Shown here in pieces: positions 15,511 through 23,791 of a stretch of 64,000 nucleotides of DNA. The DNA lies in the NCBI GenBank assembly GCA_900539185.1, contig UQBG01000001.1:189199-253198 (forward strand). The letters are read 5' to 3'. The number at the start of each line of letters is the position of its first letter. Position 1 is the first letter of the stretch. Under the pieces are notes generated by a model. The model did no database searches. It saw only the letters and a list, made by a program, of their open reading frames with translations, and was not told where the DNA came from. The DNA is from an uncultured Clostridium sp. (lineage in GTDB: Bacteria; Bacillota; Clostridia; Lachnospirales; Lachnospiraceae). The translations under genes and the position numbers were made by a program.

Positions 15511-16901
15511 TTTACGCCCTCTCTGGTATCTTCCAATGCAATTCCCTTTTCCAACAGTGCGTTTCGAATCTCATCCGCCTTCGCAAAGTCACGATTCTTT
15601 CTGGCCTGCTGCCGTTCCTCGATCATTTGCTCGATTTCCTCATCCAGCAGTTCCTGTTCCCGTTCGGTTTCGATTCCCAATATGTCACACAGCAAATGCA
15701 TTGTATCGATAACATATGTGCAGTATTCCTTTGAAGATGTTTCATTTACTGTAGTATTTGCCAGCTTTACCAGTTCAAAAATAACAGAAATTGCATCTGC
15801 CGTATTCAGATCGTCATCCATCGCAGCTTCATATTTCTGCTTCAGTTCATCAATTTTAGAAACATAGGTCTGCTCCTCCGATGTCATTTGATCGTTCTGC
15901 GCCTTTCCTGCCTGTTCTTTTCCCTTTTCATAAGCAGTCAGGATCCGTTCCAGTCCGTTCTTTGCAGCCTCTACCAAATCATCCGAAAAGTTCAACGGGC
16001 TCCGGTAATGAGCACTCAACATGAAGAATCGAATCACCTGTAATGGATACTTCCGGCTAATTTCCCGAACTGTAAAGAAATTTCCCAAAGACTTTGACAT
16101 CTTCTCATTATTGATCTTCAAAAATGCATTATGCATCCAGTATCTGGCAAATTCTGTGCCGTTTGCAGCCTCACTCTGTGCGATTTCATTCTCATGATGC
16201 GGAAAGATCAGATCCTCGCCTCCGGCATGGATATCAATCACATCACCGATATATTTCTTTGACATGCAGGAGCACTCCAGATGCCAGCCCGGCCGTCCTT
16301 CTCCCCATGGTGACTGCCAGCATGGTTCGCCCTCTTTCTTTGGCTTCCATAATACAAAGTCCAAACCATCTTCTTTCTCATCCTCACCAGACACCTTCAG
16401 GGAACGATTGCCGCTCCGCAGATCATCCAGATTCTTATGTGACAGCTTTCCGTAATCCTTAAACTGTCTGGTGCGGAAGTATACCGTTCCATTTACTTCA
16501 TACGCATATCCCTTATCGATCAGTGTCTGAACCATCTGTATCATGTCCGGAATCTCTTCTGTCGCCTTTGGATGTGTGGTTGCAGGTTGCACATTCATAT
16601 CATGCATATCCTTCTTAACCTCAGCGATATATCGCTCCGATATCACAGATGCATCTACGCCCTCTTCGTTGGCACGACGAATGATCTTATCATCTACATC
16701 TGTAAAGTTTGAAACATAGTTAACCTCATATCCCTTATAGGTCAGATATCTTCGAAGCGTATCAAAGACGATCATTGGGCGTGCATTTCCTATATGAATA
16801 TAATCATACACAGTCGGTCCACATACATATATGCCGACCTTGCCTTCCCGGATCGGTACAAACTCTTCCTTTTTTCTGGTCATTGTATTATATATCTTCA
16901 T
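15495..16901 (-). CDS. cysS: Cysteinyl-tRNA synthetase
   Basis: CysRS charges tRNA-Cys. The 468-residue protein contains the zinc ligand and HIGH region YVCGPTVYDYIHIGNARP, WHLECSCMSKK with further zinc ligands, HHENEIAQSEAANG, and the KMSKS loop as NNEKMSKSLGNFFTV. ATG 16901 is preceded by AGGAG with seven-base spacing; an in-frame ATG at 16916 lies upstream of that site and is rejected. It is the first gene of cysS-mrnC-sigH with a consensus promoter at 16932-16960. I see no T-box in the short leader. Confidence 0.96.
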   Translation of the reverse strand: MKIYNTMTRKKEEFVPIREGKVGIYVCGPTVYDYIHIGNARPMIVFDTLRRYLTYKGYEVNYVSNFTDVDDKIIRRANEEGVDASVISERYIAEVKKDMHDMNVQPATTHPKATEEIPDMIQMVQTLIDKGYAYEVNGTVYFRTRQFKDYGKLSHKNLDDLRSGNRSLKVSGEDEKEDGLDFVLWKPKKEGEPCWQSPWGEGRPGWHLECSCMSKKYIGDVIDIHAGGEDLIFPHHENEIAQSEAANGTEFARYWMHNAFLKINNEKMSKSLGNFFTVREISRKYPLQVIRFFMLSAHYRSPLNFSDDLVEAAKNGLERILTAYEKGKEQAGKAQNDQMTSEEQTYVSKIDELKQKYEAAMDDDLNTADAISVIFELVKLANTTVNETSSKEYCTYVIDTMHLLCDILGIETEREQELLDEEIEQMIEERQQARKNRDFAKADEIRNALLEKGIALEDTREGVKWKKI

Positions 16902-16931
16902 TTCTTTTCTCCTCATCGTTTACTGTAACAA

Positions 16932-16960
16932 AGTATAGGTATCCACTCTCTGTTTGTCAA
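16932..16960 (-). promoter_or_regulatory. Sigma-A type promoter of cysS-mrnC-sigH
   Basis: TTGACA (16960-16955) and TATACT (16937-16932) on the minus strand, 17 bases apart, about 30 bases before the cysS start. Confidence 0.8.
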
Positions 16961-17007
16961 GAGATACACCGTCTTTTCCACTGTGTCTCCGGCTCTCTCA
17001 GCCCTTT

Positions 17008-18009
17008 TCAGACAATCTCCATGATATATAACTGTTCTGCTAAATGTGTCTGTGCCAGTAACCAGTCTGTAAGCTCTTCAATCGGGACTTGTACTTCCAT
17101 ACATTCCTCCATACCGTCTTCTATACGTTCCGCCCTACAGCCATCCTTTGACAGTATGATTCGGTAGTTTCCCTGATTTCTCTCACAGATTGGATCTGTA
17201 ACCCTGCAGTCTCGTATCAGCCTCTCTCCTTCATATGGCAGCAGTTCCACAAACTGCACCAGATCTGTAATCCGGATCATCATCGGCTGTGACACCATGT
17301 ATTCCACCGGAAGATTTCCATACTGCTTCCATAGATAAGGCAGAACCTGCTGATACAATTGTTCCTGTTTTTGGCACTTCGTCTGCGCTACCAGTTGTAA
17401 AATCACTAAAACTGTTTCATTTTCTCGTTTCTCCGGTACACAGGCACAGTATCCATTCGGCTCCAACCGTAATATTTCTCCACCTTCACAAGCGGTCTCC
17501 ATCTCTAGCCGCCGCAGATACTCTTCTGTCCGTTCCGGTGTACCAATCATTGATATTCCGCCTATTTCTTCACCGTCTATCTTTCGGTTTTCCTCATATC
17601 GACGAAGTTCCCGCCGTTTTAACGTCACATACCGGAACGGTTCGTAGTATTCCTCTTTCGCCGGCATCAGATAGGTAAATGGCTCTCCCTGTTCCGAAAG
17701 ATCCTGCAAAACCCGTCTCATGCAAGCTGCCATATAGCCTTTCCGTCTCTGATCTTCCTCTGTTGCCACCCCTACGATATAATGCAGCAATAACTTCTTT
17801 GTCTCTCCATTTACATTCCACTGCCATCGGTATGGATTCAAATGGATCATGGAACACACTCTGTCAGATTCCACTGCTACCATTACCCGATTATTCGGAT
17901 ATACCTGTGCAAAATAGTATTCTGCAAATGCTTCCGGATCATGAAACGCCTGCTGCCACAGCCGGTAAACCTCATTTTTTCTCGTCTTATCCTCATAGAA
18001 CAGTTTCAT
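17008..18009 (-). CDS. GNAT-family acetyltransferase, Eis-like
   Basis: A 333-residue protein with an N-terminal GNAT fold: LLLHYIVGVATEEDQRRKGYMAACMRRVL holds the acetyl-CoA-binding motif (RRKGYM), followed by FTYLMPAKEEYYEPFRYVTL. The C-terminal half is a second domain resembling the Eis-type multidomain acetyltransferases. Substrate unknown. Its start overlaps the hydF stop as ATGA, so it is translationally coupled to the hydrogenase maturation genes, although nothing shows a role in hydrogenase assembly. Confidence 0.75.
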   Translation of the reverse strand: MKLFYEDKTRKNEVYRLWQQAFHDPEAFAEYYFAQVYPNNRVMVAVESDRVCSMIHLNPYRWQWNVNGETKKLLLHYIVGVATEEDQRRKGYMAACMRRVLQDLSEQGEPFTYLMPAKEEYYEPFRYVTLKRRELRRYEENRKIDGEEIGGISMIGTPERTEEYLRRLEMETACEGGEILRLEPNGYCACVPEKRENETVLVILQLVAQTKCQKQEQLYQQVLPYLWKQYGNLPVEYMVSQPMMIRITDLVQFVELLPYEGERLIRDCRVTDPICERNQGNYRIILSKDGCRAERIEDGMEECMEVQVPIEELTDWLLAQTHLAEQLYIMEIV

Positions 18010-19229
18010 AGGCAGGCAATGCTCCGATCCAGGATACCTTTCATTTCCGAAATTGCAATTCCATAGTTTGTCATAGGGATTCCCTGTTGTTTTGCTTTTT
18101 TATACCGAGTCTTCACTTCCTGCTCCGTCAGCATACAGGAGCCACACTGAATAATCAGTGCATAACCACTCAGATCCTGTGGAAACTCCGTTCCGCTACA
18201 AAACTCAAAGTACAGACTCTTTCCGTCATTTACTTCCTGAATCCAACGCGGCAGCTTCTCTGTCCCTATATCCCCGCACTGCCTGTGATGTGTACAGCCT
18301 TCTGCAATCAGTATGGTATCTCCATCTTTCAGATTTCTTAGTTGTTTTACACCCTGAACCGCATCCTTCAGAATTCCCTTATGACGTGCAAACAGAATCG
18401 AAAACGATGTCAACGGAACTTCCTCCGGCACAATGCCAGCCACCTCTTTAAATACCTGGCTATCCGTCACCACCAACACAGGGTTCTTTTCCAACCGTTT
18501 CAGTGTCTGAGATAACTCCTTCTCTCTGGTCACCACTGCCACAGCACCTACATCCAACAGTTCCCGAATCGTCTGCTGCTGTGGCAGAATCAGTCGGCCC
18601 TTTGGTGCAGCCTTATCAATCGGTACTACCAGTACTACCAGGTCATTTTCATGCACCAGATCCGCAATTAACGGAATCTCTGACGCTTGCTCCGGCTGCA
18701 TTCTACTTAATAGTTCTTTTAATTCATGGATATGATACTGATTTACCGTACTGACCCGGATACTAATTTCTTCCCCTCGATTTCTTCGTTCTAACAGTGC
18801 ATCTACATCGATCGGTTCCGACATGGATGTCCGCATAAGATCCTGTTTATTATACACAACCACATATGGAATTCCTTTCTCCTGTATACGTTCTATGATT
18901 TGCTGATCTTCCGCTTCCATTCCAATCGATGCATCAATCACCACAACCCCGATGTCTGTCTTGTCTAACACCTGATAACTCTTCTCCATTCGAAAATGTC
19001 CCAGTTGTCCATCATCATCCAGCCCCGGCGTATCTGTCACTACAACCGGCCCCATTGGAAGCAATTCCATCGCCTTGCGCACCGGATCCGTCGTAGTACC
19101 CTTTACTTCCGACACGATAGATATCTTCTGTCCGGTTAATGCATTCATCAGACTTGACTTTCCTGCATTGCGTTTGCCGAATAAGCTGATATGCACTCTG
19201 TCACCACTTGGTGTATCATTCATACTCAT
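18006..19229 (-). CDS. hydF: [FeFe]-hydrogenase maturation GTPase HydF
   Basis: HydF is the scaffold on which the 2Fe subcluster of the H-cluster is built before delivery to HydA. The 407-residue protein has a GTPase domain with GKRNAGKSSLMNAL (P-loop), GTTTDPV (switch), DTPGLDD and NKQD, then a dimerisation region, then the cluster domain with CTHHRQCG and a terminal CGSC pair. The residue before CGSC is glutamine where many HydF have histidine. It lies 58 bases downstream of hydG and overlaps the acetyltransferase gene by four bases. Confidence 0.95.
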   Translation of the reverse strand: MSMNDTPSGDRVHISLFGKRNAGKSSLMNALTGQKISIVSEVKGTTTDPVRKAMELLPMGPVVVTDTPGLDDDGQLGHFRMEKSYQVLDKTDIGVVVIDASIGMEAEDQQIIERIQEKGIPYVVVYNKQDLMRTSMSEPIDVDALLERRNRGEEISIRVSTVNQYHIHELKELLSRMQPEQASEIPLIADLVHENDLVVLVVPIDKAAPKGRLILPQQQTIRELLDVGAVAVVTREKELSQTLKRLEKNPVLVVTDSQVFKEVAGIVPEEVPLTSFSILFARHKGILKDAVQGVKQLRNLKDGDTILIAEGCTHHRQCGDIGTEKLPRWIQEVNDGKSLYFEFCSGTEFPQDLSGYALIIQCGSCMLTEQEVKTRYKKAKQQGIPMTNYGIAISEMKGILDRSIACL

Positions 19230-19287
19230 ATCCGTTCACCGTCCTCCCATAGTTATCCTTTTTGTTATCGTTTTGATTCCTTTTGCC

Positions 19288-20712
19288 CTAAAAACGGAAG
19301 TCCCGGCTTCCCTGTTCAATCTTGCTCAGATTCTCCTCTACAATCTTACGCACCTGTTCCTTCGGAATATTCTGAAGTTCTGCCTGTATCAGTGCCTCTC
19401 CGAGCTCCTTTGTATGCGGACCGGCATAGTCCATCAGGTATTCTTTCAGTGTCATCAATGCATTCGGATGACAGCAATTCTGAATCTGTCCGCTCTTACA
19501 CAAACTCATAAACCGATCACCGGTTCGTCCTGCCCGATAGCAGGCAGTACAAAAGCTCGGTACATGCTTCTGCTCCATCAACCAGCACACAACCTCATCC
19601 AGTGTCCGATTATCCATAACATCGAACTGTTCAGACTTCTGATCTTCCGGTTCCGGCTCCACATACCCGCCGACACTCGTGCGTGATCCTCCACTGATCT
19701 GAGAGATTCCCAACTGCAATACCCGTTCCCGACACTTCTGATTTTCTCTTGTTGATACGATCATACCTGTATATGGAACTGCGATTCGGATACATGCTAC
19801 AATCTTTGCAAAAATGTCATCACTAATTCCATTCGTAAATGAAGTTGAATCAATATCATCCGCATCGCGAAGTCTCGGTACACTAATCGTATGCGGACCA
19901 ACTCCAAACACTGCCTCCAAATGCTCTGCATGCATAAGAATCCCGGCAAATTCGTACCGATACTTATCCAGTCCAAACAACACGCCACAGCCCACATCAT
20001 CGATTCCGCCTTCCATGGCACGATCCATCGCTTCGGTATGATAATTATAATCATGCTTTGGTCCTGTCGGATGCAGTTTCAGATAACTCTCCTTATGATA
20101 GGTTTCCTGAAACAGAATATAAGTTCCGATCTCTGCTTCCTTCAGCTTCCGATAATTCTCTACCGTCGTTGCCGCTATATTTACATTTACTCTGCGGATT
20201 GCTCCATTTTTATGTTTCATGCTATAAATAGTGTCTACGCATTCCAGAATATACTCGATCGGGTTATTCACCGGATCTTCACCGGCTTCTATTGCCAGAC
20301 GCTTATGTCCCATATCCTGTAGTGCAATTACCTCCCTACGTACTTCCTCCTGTGTCAGCTTCTTTCGCGGCATATGCTTGTTTACTGCATGATATGGACA
20401 ATAGGTGCATCCATTTACACAATAGTTCGATAAATACAGGGGGGCAAACAGCACAATCCGATTTCCATAGAAATCCTGTTTCAACTGCTTCGCAAGTGCA
20501 AATATTTCCTCATCAATCTCCGGGTTTTCGTTTGCCAGCAGCACACTGGCTTCTCTATGATTCAGGCCCTTTCGCTCTCTGGCTTTCTGCAGAATATCCC
20601 GCATCAAACCGGTATCCGACTTATGTGCCTCTGCATATGCCAAAGTCTCCATAATCTCTTCCTGATTGATAAATTCATCTGCGATCTTACTCTTAGAATC
20701 ATACTTCCACAT
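19288..20712 (-). CDS. hydG: [FeFe]-hydrogenase maturation radical SAM protein HydG
   Basis: HydG cleaves tyrosine to p-cresol and makes the CO and cyanide ligands of the H-cluster. The 474-residue protein holds the radical-SAM cluster motif CVNGCTYC (Cx3Cx2C) after LSNYCVNG, the SAM-binding AIEAGEDPVN, and the C-terminal CTACYRAGRTGDRFM...CC segment that binds the auxiliary cluster with the labile iron. It lies between hydE and hydF on one strand. Confidence 0.96.
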   Translation of the reverse strand: MWKYDSKSKIADEFINQEEIMETLAYAEAHKSDTGLMRDILQKARERKGLNHREASVLLANENPEIDEEIFALAKQLKQDFYGNRIVLFAPLYLSNYCVNGCTYCPYHAVNKHMPRKKLTQEEVRREVIALQDMGHKRLAIEAGEDPVNNPIEYILECVDTIYSMKHKNGAIRRVNVNIAATTVENYRKLKEAEIGTYILFQETYHKESYLKLHPTGPKHDYNYHTEAMDRAMEGGIDDVGCGVLFGLDKYRYEFAGILMHAEHLEAVFGVGPHTISVPRLRDADDIDSTSFTNGISDDIFAKIVACIRIAVPYTGMIVSTRENQKCRERVLQLGISQISGGSRTSVGGYVEPEPEDQKSEQFDVMDNRTLDEVVCWLMEQKHVPSFCTACYRAGRTGDRFMSLCKSGQIQNCCHPNALMTLKEYLMDYAGPHTKELGEALIQAELQNIPKEQVRKIVEENLSKIEQGSRDFRF

Positions 20713-20757
20713 AATTATGCCTTCTTTCTCTTATCTGCTCGTGTGAAGCTATTACTG

Positions 20758-21879
20758 TTATTTATTCGAAACTACCCGGTCAGGATAATCTCCCCGATCT
20801 GTTACGATCTCGTACCCAATTCTTTGCATTCTACCCTGAATGCATTGGGTGCATTGTGCCGATTCCTCACCGGTACAAATCTTATTATCATATAAACTAT
20901 ATTGCTTGCGTACTGCTACCGGGGATAAATTCGGCATAATGACATTTGCACCGGAAAGGATTCCCCGTTCTCTTCCATCTACCGCCAATGTTCCCAGTGC
21001 TGTCGTTGCCGGAATCAGCAATTTGGGATTCATCAACCGTAATACACCGATCAAAAACAGAGTCTGCTCCACGCTTCCATTCTTTTCCATAGAAAACGGA
21101 GTCTCACTATGCGATATAAACGGTCCGATTCCAACCATATGCGGTTTCAATTCCTGTATATATGCCAGATCTTCTGCCAGACAATGCAGGGACTGACCCG
21201 GCGAACCAACCATAAACCCGGCTCCTACCTGATAGCCGATCCGTTTCAAATCTTCCAGGCACTGCCTGCGATGATCATACGACATTTCATGCGGATGCAG
21301 TCTTTGATAATGTACCGAATCTGCAGTTTCATGCCGTAATAAATACCGTTCTGCACCTGCTTCATAATATCTGAGATAGCTCTCATAGGATCGCTCACCA
21401 ATCGATAATGTCACCGCACAGTCCGGACAAAGTGTTCGAATATCATGAACCACATCGCAGATCCACTCGTCTGTCAGAAAAGGATCCTCTCCGCCTTGCA
21501 ACACAAAGGTTCGGTATCCAAGTGTTCTTCCTTCCTGACAACAATTCAGTATCTGATCTTTTGTCAGGCGATATCGCTCCAGCCTCCGGTTTTCTCTGCG
21601 AATGCCACAGTAGTAACAGTTATTCTTGCAGTAGTTTGTAAATTCTATCAAACCTCTGGCATATATCTTTCTGCCAAATATCCGTTGCTGCCACGTCCTG
21701 GCCCGTGCAAACAGATCCTGATCCAAACGGCTTCCAATGTCCGGTTCTTCGTCCACTGTAGCATTTTTTGTATCTCCAAATCTACAGTCCAACAGCTCCT
21801 CATACTCTGATTCTGTGAGTCTGTGTTCCTGATCCAATTGTTTAATTAGTGTCTTTCCTCGTTGTAGCTGCATATTCAT
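20758..21879 (-). CDS. hydE: [FeFe]-hydrogenase maturation radical SAM protein HydE
   Basis: HydE helps assemble the 2Fe subcluster of [FeFe]-hydrogenase. The 373-residue protein has the radical-SAM motif CKNNCYYC within IEFTNYCKNNCYYCGIR, LQGGEDP, a BATS-type barrel region, and a C-terminal CTGEESAQCTQC that may hold a second cluster. The start ATG 21879 is the first in frame after a stop and lies only nine bases past ispF, with no clear ribosome site, so translation may be coupled to ispF. The HydA hydrogenase itself is not in the window. Confidence 0.95.
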   Translation of the reverse strand: MNMQLQRGKTLIKQLDQEHRLTESEYEELLDCRFGDTKNATVDEEPDIGSRLDQDLFARARTWQQRIFGRKIYARGLIEFTNYCKNNCYYCGIRRENRRLERYRLTKDQILNCCQEGRTLGYRTFVLQGGEDPFLTDEWICDVVHDIRTLCPDCAVTLSIGERSYESYLRYYEAGAERYLLRHETADSVHYQRLHPHEMSYDHRRQCLEDLKRIGYQVGAGFMVGSPGQSLHCLAEDLAYIQELKPHMVGIGPFISHSETPFSMEKNGSVEQTLFLIGVLRLMNPKLLIPATTALGTLAVDGRERGILSGANVIMPNLSPVAVRKQYSLYDNKICTGEESAQCTQCIQGRMQRIGYEIVTDRGDYPDRVVSNK

Positions 21880-21888
21880 CTGACAAAA

Positions 21889-22446
21889 TTATTTTGATAT
21901 CGGGCAGCCACTGCAACCGCCACAGTTTCGCACGCCCTGCGTCTGTTCCTGCATTACATCATAGCTATAGTTTGCAACTGTTTCCAATGCACAAATGGCC
22001 TGTGCACTAATTCCCAGTCCTTCTCCGGTGAAGCCCAGCCCTTCTTCCGTTGTAGCTTTAACATTCACCCGATTCTCCGGCAGCTCAAGTGCCGCTGCTA
22101 TATTCTGAACCATCTGCGGAATATAAGCAGCCAGCTTTGGCCGCTGTGCGATCACCGTTGCATCGATATTTTCAATAAAAAACAGATGTTCCTCCAGCAA
22201 CCGCTTTACATGCTTTAATAGTTCCATACTATCTGCGCCCTTATAAGCCGGATCTGTATCCGGAAAATGTCTGCCGATATCTCCCAGCGCCGCCGCACCT
22301 AATAACGCATCCATAATCGCATGAACCAGTACGTCCGCATCTGAATGTCCCAGGAGTCCCTTTTCATACGGAACTTCCACTCCACCTAATATCAGTTTTC
22401 GATCTTCCACCAATTTATGAACATCATATCCCATTCCTACTCGCAT
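21889..22446 (-). CDS. ispF: 2-C-methyl-D-erythritol 2,4-cyclodiphosphate synthase with a Cys-rich tail
   Basis: IspF makes methylerythritol cyclodiphosphate in the MEP isoprenoid pathway. MRVGMGYDVHKL, GGVEVPYEKGLLGHSDADVLVHAIMDALLGAA (metal ligands Asp and His), IGRHFPDTD, and NVKATTEEGLGFTGEGLG cover the whole fold. ATG 22446 has AGGAGG nine bases upstream. The open frame extends to 22584, but that part crosses a tRNA promoter and should not be translated. The protein is 185 residues, about 25 longer than usual, and ends CGGCSGCPISK, a cysteine-rich tail. It begins the ispF-hydE-hydG-hydF chain. Confidence 0.93.
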   Translation of the reverse strand: MRVGMGYDVHKLVEDRKLILGGVEVPYEKGLLGHSDADVLVHAIMDALLGAAALGDIGRHFPDTDPAYKGADSMELLKHVKRLLEEHLFFIENIDATVIAQRPKLAAYIPQMVQNIAAALELPENRVNVKATTEEGLGFTGEGLGISAQAICALETVANYSYDVMQEQTQGVRNCGGCSGCPISK

Positions 22447-22477
22447 CCATTTATTCCTCCTACTACTCATATAAAAT

Positions 22478-22486
22478 AGTATACCA
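22478..22486 (-). promoter_or_regulatory. Extended -10 promoter for ispF-hyd genes
   Basis: TGGTATACT on the minus strand matches an extended -10 element (TGnTATAAT type). No good -35 hexamer is visible. It lies about 35 bases before the ispF start. Confidence 0.4.
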
Positions 22487-22541
22487 TGGACCACTAACTG
22501 TGGATAGTCTTCCTTTTTGAAAATATTTTTTAAATTAGGAC

Positions 22542-22570
22542 TTGACTTCTCCGAATCATTCACATATAAT
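22542..22570 (+). promoter_or_regulatory. Strong sigma-A promoter of tRNA-Val/tRNA-Met
   Basis: TTGACT (22542-22547) and a perfect TATAAT (22565-22570) are 17 bases apart, 22 bases before tRNA-Val. Confidence 0.9.
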
Positions 22571-22592
22571 AGCAGATGTGTCAAGCGACTAT

Positions 22593-22665
22593 GGGATCTT
22601 AGCTCAGCTGGGAGAGCATCTGCCTTACAAGCAGAGGGTCACAGGTTCGAGCCCTGTAGGTCCCA
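22593..22665 (+). tRNA. tRNA-Val (anticodon TAC)
   Basis: A 73-base cloverleaf. Acceptor GGGATCT pairs with AGGTCCC (one G-T), the anticodon stem TCTGC/GCAGA encloses CTTACAA, and the T-arm is ACAGG-TTCGAGC-CCTGT. The discriminator is A, and CCA is not encoded. It is the first tRNA of a two-tRNA transcript. Confidence 0.96.
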
Positions 22666-22681
22666 TATATTTTGACAATGT

Positions 22682-22755
22682 GGCGGAATAGCTCAGTTGG
22701 CTAGAGCACACGGTTCATACCCGTGGTGTCGAGAGTTCGAATCTCCCTTCCGCTA
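22682..22755 (+). tRNA. tRNA-Met (anticodon CAT, elongator)
   Basis: A 74-base cloverleaf. Acceptor GGCGGAA pairs with TTCCGCT, loop TTCATAC gives anticodon CAT, and the T-arm is GAGAG-TTCGAAT-CTCCC. The body matches clostridial elongator tRNA-Met more than initiator tRNA (no GGG/CCC anticodon-stem pairs) or Ile2. It follows tRNA-Val by 16 bases; a T-run lies downstream without a clear hairpin. Confidence 0.93.
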
Positions 22756-22807
22756 CTTTTTTATTGCTTATTTTTAATATTTCATCTTATATAGACCGCT
22801 TTCTGAC

Positions 22808-23770
22808 CTACTCGATATCCTTTCCGTAAAAATCAAATCCGATGTTCAAGTCTACCGGCTGAGAGATGCCCGGTACGGTTCCCTGATCCGTATACTGCCA
22901 GATCTGATAGGTATATGGAAGCTGTGGTTCATTCGCATACTGTGCAAACCAGATCTTATATCCATATAGCTGTGTCAGATCCAGATTCAGTGCAATCCAC
23001 CGCAGATTCGCATACAGCATGGTATCATATCCCGCTGCCTTTATCGTCTCTAAGAATCCACGGCAGGCCTCCGACCGCTGCTCCCGCGTCAATCCACTGG
23101 TTCTGGCGGTATCATCCATCGGATCCTCTGTATCCAGTACGATTGGCAGATTAATATTATATGCCTTTACATTATCCAGAACAAACTGTGCCTCTTCTAC
23201 TCCTTCCTCATAAGTCGTTGCCTGTGAGTAAAAATATACCCCAACATTCAAATCATTCTTCAGTGCACCGGCCACATTTGTGTCAAAGGTTTCATCCAGC
23301 TTGATTGCTCCGTTTCCATATCCACGATAGCCAACCCGGACAAACGCAAAGTCTACACCTGCCGCCTTCACCTGTGCCCAGTCTATTGTTCCCTGAAACT
23401 TCGATACGTCGATTCCCACAGAAGATGTAATCTCACCATTTTCTGTATAATACTGAAAGCCGTCCTGTTCGACCAGAGCCGAATCAAAGTTATAATCATT
23501 TCGTCCAAACTGATTATCGATCTTTACCCACTGCAAAACGCCTTCATCATCGTATACCAGTATAAATCGCTGATGGACAAAGGTCCAATATGCATTGTCT
23601 GTTATGGCTGTCAGATCGTCACTACCGTAAGCTGTCCGCTGATCCTGCGGAATCTCAAACGGTAATGCCTTCGAATGACTTCTTGTCCTGCTGATCCCCG
23701 CCAACACAGCGATCAGCACGATTAATTCCGCTATTATAATAATTATCCACAGCTTGTACTTCTTTTGCAT
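22808..23770 (-). CDS. GH25 muramidase, membrane-anchored
   Basis: A 320-residue lysozyme of glycoside hydrolase family 25. One N-terminal membrane helix (about residues 8-26) anchors the protein outside. A short spacer is followed by the GH25 barrel: GIDVSKFQGTIDWAQVKAAG, FAFVRVGYRGYG, DTNVAGALKNDLNVGVYFYSQA, VLDTEDP with the catalytic acidic pair, and IWQYTDQGTVPGI. It hydrolyses beta-1,4 bonds of peptidoglycan. It lies 21 bases after a second GH25 gene with which it shares clear similarity, indicating a tandem duplication. Confidence 0.9.
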   Translation of the reverse strand: MQKKYKLWIIIIIAELIVLIAVLAGISRTRSHSKALPFEIPQDQRTAYGSDDLTAITDNAYWTFVHQRFILVYDDEGVLQWVKIDNQFGRNDYNFDSALVEQDGFQYYTENGEITSSVGIDVSKFQGTIDWAQVKAAGVDFAFVRVGYRGYGNGAIKLDETFDTNVAGALKNDLNVGVYFYSQATTYEEGVEEAQFVLDNVKAYNINLPIVLDTEDPMDDTARTSGLTREQRSEACRGFLETIKAAGYDTMLYANLRWIALNLDLTQLYGYKIWFAQYANEPQLPYTYQIWQYTDQGTVPGISQPVDLNIGFDFYGKDIE

Positions 23771-23791
23771 GCTCTCATCTCCATTACTGCG

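Noticed and set aside
22447..22584. Longer ispF start at 22584
   Set aside because: The extra 46 codons cross the strong tRNA promoter on the other strand and the ispF extended -10, have no ribosome site, and are absent from the family.
22682..22755. tRNA-Ile2 with lysidine-modified CAT anticodon
   Set aside because: The body matches clostridial elongator tRNA-Met; acceptor and anticodon-stem sequences do not suggest Ile2.
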